This document shows, piece after piece, positions 11,501-22,997 of a stretch of DNA of 64,000 bases; position 1 is the first letter of the stretch; the number at the start of each line of letters is the position of its first letter. Location: the NCBI GenBank assembly GCA_021234155.1, contig JAJEKV010000210.1, positions 903,501-967,500 of the forward strand. Reading direction: 5' to 3'. Position numbers and translations under genes: made by a program. The notes beneath the pieces are model-generated. The model was not told where the DNA came from and searched no databases. It worked only from the letters and a program-made list of their open reading frames with translations. The stretch is from Isoetes taiwanensis. Lineage: Eukaryota > Streptophyta > Lycopodiopsida > Isoetales > Isoetaceae.

Positions 11501-14390
11501 CAACCACCTCCAAATTCTCAATCTGGTCCCAAAGCCTTCTAGATCAAATACGTAGCAAAATAATAGGGGATTCCAGGGGGATTTGATATGGATGTAAAAA
11601 TAACAATTCCTGAAACCATAAACCATATATCCCTAAAATAATCGAATAAGTTGTTATAAAAAAAACGCATAGATTCAAGATAAACAAGGTGCTGCGCACA
11701 GAGGGTTGCCTTCCAGTTTCTTGAGGGTGAAGTGGCCTAAATCTAACCGTGAAGTCATGTTTTCACAATCTATATCTAAATTAAAATAGACATCTACCAT
11801 GTTCTTACAATCAGTTCATAGTTCCCCTACGTTCATATACAAGCCCGTCCACAAGCGCCCCTCGATCGAATTGTGTATGTAACTGAGTAGTTTAGTGTTC
11901 TCGTGGATAGGATCTTGAATTCATGTTTCTATGGCATCGCATCCCCGTTGTTGGTCAACAACTGGATTGACCATCTCCGACAAATAAATTGTGCTCTCAT
12001 CCTCGTATCACGAATAAATTGTGTTTTGCATCACGAAACTTCCAGGCAAGGAGAAACAACTCACCATAATCCATTTTATAGCCGCAACTTTTTGTGGCAT
12101 CTTGCGTCAACTCTCTGCAAACAAGACTGTTTGTTGCATTTATCCTCAAACTAATGAGGCCTTTTCACTATTTTTATCTATATTTTGAGCTTTATATGCT
12201 TAAGCTCACCATCAATGTTCTCTTCATTTTCTTGGCTTGCCATAGGCTTCACATACCACTGCCCACCAACCCTCTGTAGTCGAATCCTTTTCCTATATAC
12301 ATTTGTTGTCTCAATAATGATGTTTGGAGGACAGGATATCTTACACTATTCTCTTAATATTGACCATCATAACCAGTATGTTCCAAGACCCAAGGATGAC
12401 AGAGACTTTGCTCTATTGTCAATCTTCTTTGAGGATCTGGATACAACCTTTCAAGTTGCTTTCGTCATTGCTACGGATGGACATGGATTTACAAATGAGT
12501 CGAAGGCTGTCTGAGATACGGAGACACTAAAAAACTGTGGCTTGCAAGGGCAAGCCAACAACAAACACTACAACTCTGCAAACCACAAGACGACAATCTA
12601 GCAATACATACATAAATAGTATGAACATATAAGAAGCACTGCAGAAATAAATGACATGCATGTGGAAAATGTGTGAACATGACGAAACAAATGACATGTA
12701 CGTTAACCACCATCCAACAAGATACCAGATAAAATGCAAATGAGTGTCAACTGACTTGTCCAGTATAAAACGAAAAAAACTAGCAGTAGGGCAGGCTTGG
12801 GCAGAAGTATTAGAAAGTTAGTAACTCGACTAAGTTCCCAAAAATTGCATTCATATATCACTAGCAAAAGTTGCAAAGCCATGGGTGTATATGGTGTGTA
12901 TGCTCAATAAAGGATAACCTGCAGTAGTGCTCATTGAATTTGCGAGCAATGACAATGGTGTGGCTCGAGGTAGTCAATAATATCATTATCATTGAAGAAT
13001 TTGTATTTCATCAGGATAGATGTTGTAAAGTAAAGCTTGTTAATTGCAATAGATAGATAGACAGAGTGGACGAGTTACATGAAACACAGTAACATTAAAT
13101 TGTAGGAGACAATAATGAAAAATAGAGTTATCCCATGATACTTCACAATTATCGCCTCTATGTTGCTTTTCTCCTTTCCAACATGTTTAAACAACTCAAA
13201 TGCTGAAAGGAGTTGAATATTTGTCTGGCTCACTTAAAATAGAATTGATAATCAAATTAGGAGAAAGAAATTGGGAGGCAACAAGTTGTTTTGAATTAAG
13301 CTTCTGAAATATAGTGTGATATTAACATGTGCGTTGACAGATGAGCTTGTTCTTTAAGATAAAATTGCATACAGGTGTACTTTTAGGATCAAGTAGGGTT
13401 CCAATGAGTTTTTGGGGATTTTGTTTTATTTTTTAAAGGGAAATGGTGTCAGCTTTCAGATGCGTTTTTTTTTTGCAATGGTTGGTTTCTGGACGATGGG
13501 AACCGGAGTCAGCGAACCAGGATGTTTTTGGAAAGCCCCTTTCCTTGTACCGCTGGCAGGCATCTACGGGATCTATTGGATCCGTGGCAGACGTCTCCCG
13601 GATCTGTTGATTCGGTTTTGGGCTCACGCACATGCCATCTTTGAATTCTAATAAGCATCTTGCACTCTCCAGCTTCTCTCTCAATTTTTGCCCCTGCAAA
13701 TTGGTGTTGTTTTATCTGTTCCTTGTGTGGGTTCTATGTGCTCTTGCTTTTCTTCTTTGGTCTATTTGATGCTTCAACCCTGAGCAGATTTGATTTTGGA
13801 TCAAGACCGGTGTATTTTCCTATCAGGGGTTTCTCTCTCGTCTGTTGGCTTTCCATCCATAGTTCTTTGCTCAAATCTCTTCTTACGCCTTTATTTGCTT
13901 CCTTTTGTTAATGCGGTCCACGTCCCAAGAGACGATGGTTTAGTTCAATGGCTCCAGGTTTTTTAATTAAAAAAAAAATAAATCGATTAGAGTAGGAGAC
14001 CGATTAGAGAAGCCAAGTGAATCCTAAGTTTTAAGGATGCAAGTTGTTTAGGATTTTCAACTTGAATTTTAGTTGTAGACATAACAAAATTATTTATCTA
14101 GGACATTTGAGAAGTCTTCTTTTTCTAGTGACTTTTGCTCAATACCTCTTTTGCCACCAAATGTAACTGATAATTTCATATATGAATGTGGGTCTAATTG
14201 TTATTAAGTTGCCTTTGTCTATGCCCATATATTCTAAATGGAAAAAGATTGTGGAGTATATTTAACAAAATATTAGCATTTTTTTTAGCATCACTCTTTA
14301 ATTCTTTGTATTGTTAGTGATACAATTTTTATATTTTTCACCAATTGTCACATTTTTCAAAATTCTTGACTATCTTCAGCATTCAAATAC
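11501..14390. other. long spacer without recognised genes
   Basis: Open frames are short and without motifs. The frame 12185-12514 (with FALLSIFFEDLDTTFQVAFV) looks mildly protein-like but has no recognisable family. At 13400-13920 a somewhat GC-richer stretch ends in an A-rich tract (13970-13980), which may be a decayed retroposon. Nothing else is supported. Confidence 0.35.
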
Positions 14391-14398
14391 AACCTCAA

Positions 14399-14513
14399 GA
14401 CAACGCTTAGGCAGTGCTAACTCACTATGAGAATATTTTTGACAGGTTACTTGAAGACAACTCTTAGGCAGTGCTAACTCACTATGAGAATATTTTTGAC
14501 AGGTTACTTGGCG
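14399..14513. repeat. 57-bp tandem duplication
   Basis: Two adjacent copies of a unit of about 57 bp containing 'ttaggcagtgctaactcac' and 'tgagaatatttttgacagg' lie head-to-tail with only one or two differences. The near identity points to a recent local duplication. Confidence 0.85.
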
Positions 14514-14559
14514 TAGAAGAATCCTCGCTAGCCATCCCCAAGGGCTATACTTCCTGTCC

Positions 14560-15070
14560 TCTAATGCGAAGACAATGTTTGGCGAGGAATAATGTAAATT
14601 CTAATTCCTAAGACGTCAAAGGGAACCGTCTCTAGATATATTGAGGAAATTGTCCGTATAGAATTGTCGTTTGGTGGATAGATTAAAATATAAATGACAG
14701 ACGGAAATATACAAGAAGGCAACAACGCCAAGAGTAATAACATTGTGCAAACTACCATGAAGATTGTAATTACTTGTTGTATAAAGGCTAAGCTTCAGTT
14801 TCTGGACGGATGAAGGCCAAGCGACTCGAGTTTCATGCAATTACTAAAGTGCACTAGCACATCACCAACAAACTGGTTATCCCATAGATCTATATCAGTT
14901 GCTTTACTTAGCAGACCAAGTTCAAGTGGCACTGTACCACTTAGGTGATTTGTATACAACAGCTTTTGTATTAAGTGCAGTTGGCAAAGGACTTAGGTAT
15001 ATTGCCTGTCAAGTTATTGTTGTACCAGAAAAACCATTTCAAATCCTAAAGTCAGGGATGTTAAACTATG
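14560..15070 (-). pseudogene. leucine-rich-repeat (LRR receptor-like) fragment, antisense
   Basis: On the minus strand, about 15050-14830 reads WYNNNLTGNIPKSFANCT in one frame and then NHLSGTVPLELGLLSK and DIDLWDNQFVGD in another. These match the plant LRR consensus (N-x-L-S/T-G-x-I/V-P-x-x-L...L-x-L-x-x-N). Farther on, 14840-14616 contains a weaker repeat with NYNLHGSLHNVI. There are at least one frameshift and several stops, and no kinase domain, transmembrane segment or signal peptide. It is a decayed piece of an LRR receptor-like gene. Confidence 0.55.
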
Positions 15071-16400
15071 TTTCAACTAATTCGTTACCACATATTGTAA
15101 GATGATAGTATGTAGTCCTGTAAATTCATATGCATGCCTATAGTTACTCAGCATTATTTCAGTACTCTAACTTTGCAGGACAATGTTCAAAGACATCATC
15201 ATCAATTCTCTGCAATATACAAAACAGTCTACTGCAGCACTGTAAAACAGTCTACTATAAAACATCTACTGTAGTACTGCTCAATGCAAGCCCATTTGCA
15301 ACATATATATCAAAATAAGGCTATGCCATTACTTAAGAGCATTAGGCAGGATATATCTTCTACAAATGGGAAATGCAATTTTAAGATTACTCATGACTTA
15401 TAGCCTAGGTGGAAGAGATTACATAGTCAATTACAACCTGAGAAAAGAAATCAAAGAGTCCAGACCTTCTGAAGGAGCCAAATCATGGCCATAGATTGTG
15501 AAGAAGTTATTCAGACCGTTGCCATTAAGCTCCCATTCCTAAAGTAACGAAAAGGAAAAACATAATCTTCTTAAACTTGGGGGCTGTGTACTGAGAATTT
15601 TAGCCTCTCCAAAAGGTCTAATCTAGAAAGATCAAACTATTGGCATATTTATTCCTTATTGATAACCATATTGGATGCTTCAGAAAAAAACTTGCCCATC
15701 ACAAAACGACCTTCAGATAGCTTGCATCAGAAGTAAGTAAACTTGTTTACTTACTTCTTGACATGTGCTGAAGCATTGCATCCGCTATAACTCTCTGGTG
15801 TGTTGTTACATGCTAGGCATATCCTGCAAGAACTGCTCCCCATGACACCACATTCAAATTACATAGTATCAAAGGCTGTTTATTTCTGAGGCTCCTGCAA
15901 TGAACCTAGCAAAACCAGCTAATGATTCTTTGCATAAAATTTCATCTCAAAATTTAAAGCCAGACAAAAGTGAAAACCATATAGATTATATATAGTACGT
16001 AACCATACCTGGACACTCATTATTTTATACTTGATAAAGAACCATTTGCTGTCTATATATGTTAGCATCTTTACTCCTATTGTTGGAGACAAGCTCAAAT
16101 AGTATTGTTCCAGACTGTCAGCAGGAGACTGTCAGCTGCCTGCAGTACTAATGTGACAACATCAGTTCTATTCTACCAATGAGTAGCCTCTGCAAAGATA
16201 AATCACAGATTTTGGCCTCAAGTCGAAAAGTATCTAATTTGTCTGCATATAATATGTAGCATAATAACAGGGGGTTTTCTTTGTGTTTTTGTATGCTTTT
16301 CACTAAGGTTTTCCTATGATTTCGTGATGTATTCAAATGGATGTACTAATGCGTACATCTAAAGTGCACCATTTCTGAGCCATTGATTTTAGCCTTTTTT
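15071..16400. other. spacer; one weak antisense exon candidate
   Basis: On the minus strand, 15540-15446 is open between an acceptor-like CTTTAG and a donor-like CAG|GTTGTA and would read EWELNGNGLNNFFTIYGHD. I do not recognise it, and it may belong to the decayed LRR region. No other gene signals were seen. Confidence 0.25.
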
Positions 16401-16411
16401 TTTCCAATGGT

Positions 16412-16525
16412 CAACAACCAATGGCTCACAACAAAAACCCTTTTTTTGTGCGTGTGGTGCATAATGGTCAACAACCAATGGCTCACAACAAAAGCCCTCT
16501 TTTTGTGTGTGTGGTGCATAATGGG
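16412..16525. repeat. 57-bp tandem duplication
   Basis: Two adjacent 57-bp units starting 'caacaaccaatggctcacaa' and ending in a 'gtgtggtgcataatgg' phrase. They differ at only a few bases and in the length of a T run. Simple local duplication. Confidence 0.85.
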
Positions 16526-16529
16526 CACA

Positions 16530-17190
16530 TGAAGGGCTTGAAGGCGCATGTAGTGCAGTTTCCCCGCCAGCAACACATTTCTTATCATAACTTTTGATCC
16601 AGAGCTCTGTTTGAGATAATTTTTATTGCGTTGGAAAGCTCTCTCCGAGATCTTTTTGATAGTGTATGATATGGATATGTTTGGTTGCGTTATCTATGCT
16701 AAAACAGCAATTTTTCGGCCGGGTTTGGTAGGCTTTCACATCCTACCAGCTGATTAATACAGGATTGTGCTATTGGATATTGTTTTATGGCTCATTCCGA
16801 ATGAAGCTTGCAAAAAATTACCATGCATTTTTAGATTTTGAGGCAGTTATTAAGCAAATTCCAAGGCTTCTAGATCCTTGTGCTAACAAGCAGAAAAGTT
16901 TTCCACTTTGGTTTCTCACCACAAGAATCCATGGAGGCCAAAGGCTGATGTTAAATTCCAGTTGAAAAATGTTTGTGTATGGGTGTTGCAAACTTCATGA
17001 CTTTCAGAATAATGGGATCAATCCGCTCTATCTTTATGGTAACTTTTACTTATGTTCTATTTGTTTTATTGTGATGAAATTCAAAAGCTACAGGTGATGA
17101 AAGCCTCAAATAAATTCTAGTTTTTTTCTGGTTTGCATTCTAAAATTTTTGTCACAAACCATTAACATCCAACATATAAAAATTAAATCC
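16530..17190. other. spacer without recognised genes
   Basis: The frame 16765-16965 carries no known motif. No repeats beyond short A/T tracts. Confidence 0.4.
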
Positions 17191-17194
17191 CCCA

Positions 17195-17718
17195 ACACAT
17201 AACAACCAACACATAACAACCATTGACATTAACAACCAATACATAACTACCGTTGACATTAATTAACACAACCATTGGGTCCAACACATTTAAATTAAAA
17301 TCTCTCTTAAACCCCCTTTGGTTTGGGTGTATATTCACACGGGGGGTGACGGAGGGCAGCGAGAGCCCTCATAATTGTATTTTGCACGTACAAAATCAAC
17401 ACCATATAGTATTCCGCTTGAAATCTTATAGTATTTTGCGAATCTTGATATACAGTATAGCAAATTTTGTACTTGCATACCCCACAAACGAGGAACTTTA
17501 CGTATGGTGTAGATTAAGGAATAAGGGGTGAATATGCCTATCCAACAGCTCTCGTTGCCCGGAGTCACCCCCGTGTGAATATACACCCAAACCAAAGGGG
17601 GTTTAAGGGGGATTTTAATTTAAATGTGTTGGACCCAATGGTTGTGTTAATTAATGTCAACGGTAGTTATGTGTTGGTTGTTAATGTCAATGGTTGTTAT
17701 ATGTTGGTTGTTATGTGT
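17195..17718. mobile_element. fold-back (MITE-like) element with arms of about 155 bp
   Basis: The left arm (about 17195-17349) begins ACACATAACAACCAAC and runs through 'ccattgggtccaacacattt' to 'gtatattcacacggggg'. The right arm (about 17563-17718) is its reverse complement with a few mismatches. The arms flank about 215 bp of non-coding DNA. The outer arms contain internal direct repeats of 'acataacaacc' and 'ttgacatt'. The structure is that of a non-autonomous inverted-repeat transposon. No clear target-site duplication was identified, so the superfamily is unknown. Confidence 0.7.
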
Positions 17719-18315
17719 AAGGAAGCACTGATAGCCTCCAACTTGAAAGCACTGTGCAAATATTAGAGCATCTTTCTTGTCAAGAGCTTGCACATCCTCT
17801 GCAAGCAACGATAGAGAGTGGTCCCGTTATGTTTCCACATTTTTGTTCATTGCTTCTCAAACTTATTGATACATTAGAGAATTAGCTACTGCATAAGTCA
17901 TGAGCCTGCAATAGACAAAAAAAAAAGTATCCTTTCATCCAGATATAATCTTTTGCTTGTTTAGATAGCAGAAACCTCAGCTTGTCACTTGCGTTAAAGA
18001 GTTTCTTTGGACTAGAAACTTTTCGAGATTTGAGAAGGCAGAAAGATAAGGATACCCTAGTTTTGCCGGTTTCTTACGCTTACATTGGCCATAAGATCCG
18101 GGAACCATTATTACCTGGATTTGTCATCCGGAGGAACCGAGAAAGCGATCATTGTTGATCATTGGATTTAAAATCTCTTTTGAAAATGTGCATCATTGGA
18201 GTTTTGGCTCTTGGGCTGGAATAGGCCCACGACTTTCTTTCTATATCTTCGTTGGCCCAAGTGCCATCATATCTGTTGTATCACAACAGAGCCCTGAAGC
18301 AAGGAATAGTAGATG

Positions 18316-18735
18316 CTAGTGTAGAAAAGAAAAACAAGGGTTTAGAAGCAAAAGGCGATTCGACATTCGAGTTGGAGCCTCATAACCGCTACTTGCACTG
18401 TAAGGATCATATGCGCCACCACCTCCCATGGTTTTTTCCTTTTCCAACTGCTTATGCCTTTCCATTTTCTTAACTTCAGGCAGATTATGGACAACCTCTT
18501 CCAGTTCCGAGGATGAAGCCCTTACAGTAGCAAAATTCCTTGCAACATCCATAGGCAAAGTACAAGAAGCAAATGCATGTTCGTTGTGAAAGAAAGAAAA
18601 TTTATCAATGTGGACGAAGGAAACTCGAGCCCCTGAAGCGGCAGTGCTGGTTATCCAGTTTGCACGTCGGCTGCCTAGCAACGCTAGTGACCGCGAGTTT
18701 ACATGCAACAATAAGTTTGGAGCAGTTCCCGGCAT
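18316..18735 (-). CDS. unrecognised 139-residue open frame, possible presequence
   Basis: The longest open frame in this spacer starts MPGTAPNLLLHVNSRSLALL and is rich in Ser, Arg and Ala, with few acids for about 50 residues, as an organelle-targeting presequence would be. It continues ARNFATVRASSSELEEVVHN and KKMERHKQLEKEKTMGGGGA. No domain was recognised. There is no sign of splicing or of a neighbour supporting function. It might be a small organellar protein or a non-coding coincidence. Confidence 0.3.
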   Translation of the reverse strand: MPGTAPNLLLHVNSRSLALLGSRRANWITSTAASGARVSFVHIDKFSFFHNEHAFASCTLPMDVARNFATVRASSSELEEVVHNLPEVKKMERHKQLEKEKTMGGGGAYDPYSASSGYEAPTRMSNRLLLLNPCFSFLH

Positions 18736-18827
18736 ATCCTAGGCATATTCTAGCATATACTTAGGATATGCCAGAAACCCACACAAACAAGGGTTTGCCC
18801 AACTAGGGGCAACCCAAAAATAATGGC

Positions 18828-19015
18828 ATTAGCGCACTGGGTATATTGGTTAAAGTTGTCTTAGTGAGGACATTGAATTATTTTGATAGAGGTTTGAGCT
18901 CCATATTTCATATTTTAAAATCTTAGGCAAAGTCGTATAGAGGTTCGATGTTCCCTCAAAACCTTCAGCGAAATCGTATTTCATATTTCAAAATCATAGG
19001 CGCTTCCAATCATAA
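18828..19015 (+). mobile_element. SINE-like tRNA-derived sequence
   Basis: At about 18850 there is TATTGGTTAAAG, resembling an RNA polymerase III A box. About 40 bp later GAGGTTTGAGCTCC (about 18890-18903) resembles a B box (GGTTCRANNCC with mismatches). The spacing is roughly right for a tRNA head. A second 'gaggttcgatgttcc' lies at about 18938. It ends close to the poly(T)-headed retroposon at 19138. No flanking duplication was found, so the call is tentative. Confidence 0.3.
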
Positions 19016-19137
19016 ATGACTATGAGCGAAACGAGAGGTGTGCAGGGGCCCCAACATACGATCTGGGTCGTAGGATCAACAAATCCGACTACTGTGGTAG
19101 CCCAAGCATTTTACTCAGTTGCTATTAACGCATTTAT

Positions 19138-19546
19138 TTATTTATTTATTTTTTTTTTGAAGGAACGAAGTTTCTGTATTAATCAGATAGGAAGAATTAC
19201 AATACAGAGATCCCTCTATGGATCAGATATAAGTTAAGTACAAAGGATCCCATCTGGATCTGAGTCATGTCTGTAGCTAAAGTACACATGAGCCTCTCTC
19301 AACCTCTTCTTTTGTCTAACCAGTACTACAGTATTAACATCTTCCCAATTAAACAGAGTACTATAGGAGCCAAGTGCCCATTTTCCGCAGCTGCAAACAA
19401 ATCTTGAATGCTCCAAAAACCTCTTGCAAAAATAGAAATGAAGATGGAAGAGATGAAGAGTAACCTGAACAGTCTCCCGCTCTGCTCAGGGAATCCCATA
19501 CTTCAGACTATGATCCAAATATACAATTTTATTACCGAATGTATAC
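19138..19546 (-). mobile_element. antisense poly(A) retroposon (L1-type 3' end) with 10-bp TSD
   Basis: The direct repeat ACGCATTTAT at 19128-19137 and 19547-19556 brackets a segment that starts (plus strand) with a T-rich run and TTTTTTTTTTGAAGGAACGAAG, i.e. a poly(A) tail on the minus strand. The sequence next to the tail resembles the one next to the poly(A) run of the 58549-58879 insert. This fits plant L1-like LINE 3' ends or SINEs mobilised by them. No coding sequence is readable in the roughly 400 bp. Confidence 0.65.
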
Positions 19547-19556
19547 ACGCATTTAT

Positions 19557-22040
19557 ACGGTGTGTTGGGAGCTCCTTAAATATTAATGCCATTTCTTATA
19601 CATTGTATAACATGGTAAAGAATCCAATCTTTATTTCATTAAACATCAAACAAGTGTTGAAGACAAATCATATAGTACATGTATATACATCCAAATATGA
19701 AAGATAACTCAAGCCCCACAATATATATATTCTAGTTATGGAAAAGGTCTTCAATTAGAGAGCTCTTATCATCGGAGGAGTCACTCATTTAAGGCATTTA
19801 TGGCTGCCCGATCCCCCGAATCCAGCAGAAAATCATCTCCATCATCTGCATATAGGGGGACTTCATTGCCTGCTAAAGAAGATTTACAAAACCAGGAGTA
19901 GAACCCACACTATTTTCCACCCTGAAAGATGAGTTTCTTCTGATCTTTGGGTTGTCTCTGGTTGATGCTCGCTAATTTTGTCCTCCAAATCGCAAAGGAA
20001 ATTTAGCACCTCCTCATGCCGGAATTCCATTCTTGGGGAAAATCTTGCCCCCAACTCTCTAATCATATCAAAGCCCCTAACCCCATGTCTCTGCTACCTT
20101 GCTGCACTTGGCTCCATCGGTACTGCTTACACCAACCTGGGGGTTAGTCCTAAAGACTAAGAGGGGGTTTTGGGCACTTAAGGAACTATTCATTCACAGA
20201 TACAAATCATACCATAACAACCATTAATGCTTACCCAATAGTCCCACTACCACACTTAACACTTTCATATCCAGTGCTTAAACAATCTCATCGGCATACA
20301 ATGCCTAACATGCCACCTGGGCTGATCAGGCCCTGTAGCCAATACGGGCAAGGCTTGCCTCATGTGTACACACCCTTCCATGCTGCGTCCAGCACTGGAG
20401 GACCACTTCTGCCATGTAGCGCAGCAAAGAATCCAAGCCAGGATAACAATGCCCGATGTCATGCACAAACACAATCGTGAGTCCACGGCACCACAAATGG
20501 ACTCTGACCCCAGAGATTATGCACTTATGCAATATTTTATAATCCTCATGTTTCAATACCATTATGCTTATCTATGCAATATCCAAATATGACCATAATG
20601 ATAATATCAGCAGTTTAGATGCAATTTCCATGAATTTCTCTAATATATATACCACTATAGAAATGTCAACTCTATATAAATCATACCATGCATCCAACAT
20701 TTGATATTACAACACTACATCAATAATGGCACATAACAATTATAAGATCCATGACCATGAATGTTCCTAATGTTTGCCATTAGTGTAACCAGGCAATTTC
20801 CATGTAATACAACCGGTTCATGGGTTTTTCCTATGGCAATTCTAATACTTCATTTTAAAATACTTCTCGTACCTTTTCGAATACTATGCCGTATCTCAAC
20901 AATTCTTTGCCTCTTCCGACCTCTTTCTCCCTATGGAGAAAGGTCCCAACTTTTCATCCCCTTTTCCCAGTAGCCATCCCGGCCTCCATAATTTGCATAG
21001 AAATAATTCCTCTAAGGACAACCTTAATGTTCCCTAGCTCATAGTTTTTAAGGATGAAAATTCTATGCATGTTATAATTCTTTATTCATTATGAACCATC
21101 TAATATATCAAAATTAGGGAAATGCACCCTTTAGGTCATGGCCCAAACAACCCGGACAGAAGGCTGTCAGCCTTCGATTCTTCTATTTCTGGCCTGGCAG
21201 AGGCCTTTAATCAGCAAATCGGCCCATTGGGCCTTACTTTTGACCTCCTGGCTTCAAGTTTGACCTGATATGCCGATGATTTTCCTGTGCCAATGTCGAT
21301 TTCAAGCGCCAACTCTGGCAACTATGGCTCAAATCCAAGGGTTACTTAGTCCTGTAGCATTCAAGTTGGCCCTTTAGAAGGTCACTCCGATTGTTGGGTC
21401 CGCTTTCTGATCATGCTATCATTCCTTCCTAGCATGGTTTTCAGATTATTCCAACCGATTCTGTCAAGCTCATGCCCTTCCAGCCAATTCTAAATCTTAT
21501 AAACATCCCTTTTAACAGCTTGTTAATCCTTAAATTTTTCTTTAGTGGTTCATTAGAATCATCCAGCCTTATTTACTAGTCAAACTAAACCCCAAACCTT
21601 CAGCTTTCAATTATCTTATGATGTAGATTCCCCAACCTTATTATTACTTACAGGTCACATTCGATTAGCTTCATAATTACTTATTTGGCCTGGATAAAAA
21701 ATAAACATCCTAACATCCTCGATGTAAATTGTAAACCACCCATCTACTTAAGCTTTCTTTTGCAATTGTATGCTTACTCTCCAAGTCTCCTTCATAGAGA
21801 ACCCCTCATCAAAATATGGTCCCAAACATCCTCTACAATTCAGCACTTATATAGACCTCCTGTATAAACATCATATCCCACGTATGTATTTTCCCAACTC
21901 AAGTACCAGTTTAATGGTCTCTCATAATCTAACTAAATTGTATTAAAAATACTTACATCACTTGTCTACTAACACTCTAGGCTGATTCTATTTTCTGGCT
22001 TGACCTTATATTGCAGCATTTGACTAAAGAGCTAAATCAC
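19557..22040. other. spacer without recognised genes
   Basis: Short open frames overlap on both strands (20265-20560) without known motifs. No RNA genes or transposon ends recognised. Confidence 0.4.
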
Positions 22041-22440
22041 TTCTTTACCATGGCCATGCTGAGCATATCATGGAATAATTGCATTTCAAGCCTATAAAAT
22101 TCTCTGCTTCAAATCCAGCTTTGATAAGATGGGCATGGATATTTTTCCCAAATTTTAATTTTTTTGTTTTGGCACATGCATTCAGCACACTAAGATACGT
22201 TACCTGTTCCGCTTTATAGCCCCTCTGTTGCAAGATTGATAGCTTCAGAGCAATCTCCATGTTAGAATAACAAGTAATGAATTGTCCAAGTATACATATT
22301 GTATTCAGGCATTTGATCAAAGATTTTTCGTGCATCCAAGATGCTTCCACATCAGGCACATATTGATAATCATGTTTGATACAAGAATTGTGTCTACTTG
22401 ATTTTTAATAATGTGGGCATGGACAAGTTTTCCGACAACA
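22040..22440 (-). pseudogene. PPR protein relic, antisense
   Basis: On the minus strand, about 22430-22340 reads KLVHAHIIKNQVDTILVSN in one frame. 22359-22045 reads IALKLSILQQRGYKAEQVTY and LSVLNACAKTKKLKFGKNIH followed by AHLIKAGFEAENFIGLK. These are the repeating units of pentatricopeptide repeat proteins (35-residue helical hairpins that bind organellar RNA). Frame changes and missing repeats show it is dead. It lies about 600 bp upstream of, and divergent from, the sense PPR gene. Confidence 0.7.
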
Positions 22441-22997
22441 AGAGACTGGTTTACAGTGCATTGTTTCAAAAATTTGATATGAGTATGGGAGCATAATTGA
22501 ATACCTTAGTCGTTAAAAGCATTCTGCTCTGCCTTTGCTTCATGATGCACGCACAAATCAACTCGATCATCCTGTTCTAAACTTCCATCATTTCCATTTA
22601 CTAATGAAGTATTCTCTATGCCATCGCTACTAACTTCTTTGCTTGCCATCCTGCACTTCGATTCCTCTTAGAAGGCATATTCCTTCTAACTGCGTTTAGC
22701 AACTAGTGATGTTTTGACATTCCTTTTTCCCCATATCTCTAGTTATTGCTACGGCATATTCCTCGCATATTCCATACTCACCACAAATCTCGACCTTACA
22801 TTGCCAAAATTCCTGGAATATGCCTCAAGCCTCACCTCCAGCCCTAGGGATTGCCCTTGGGGCAACCCAAAAAGGCCCTGTTATCTATCCTCTGAATAAA
22901 AATCTGAATAAAAAGAGAGTTGAGAGAATCTTGTACATTTCTAACATTGAACAAAAAAGAATAACTACTAAAACCTAACCTTCTCTTCTGGACTGTA

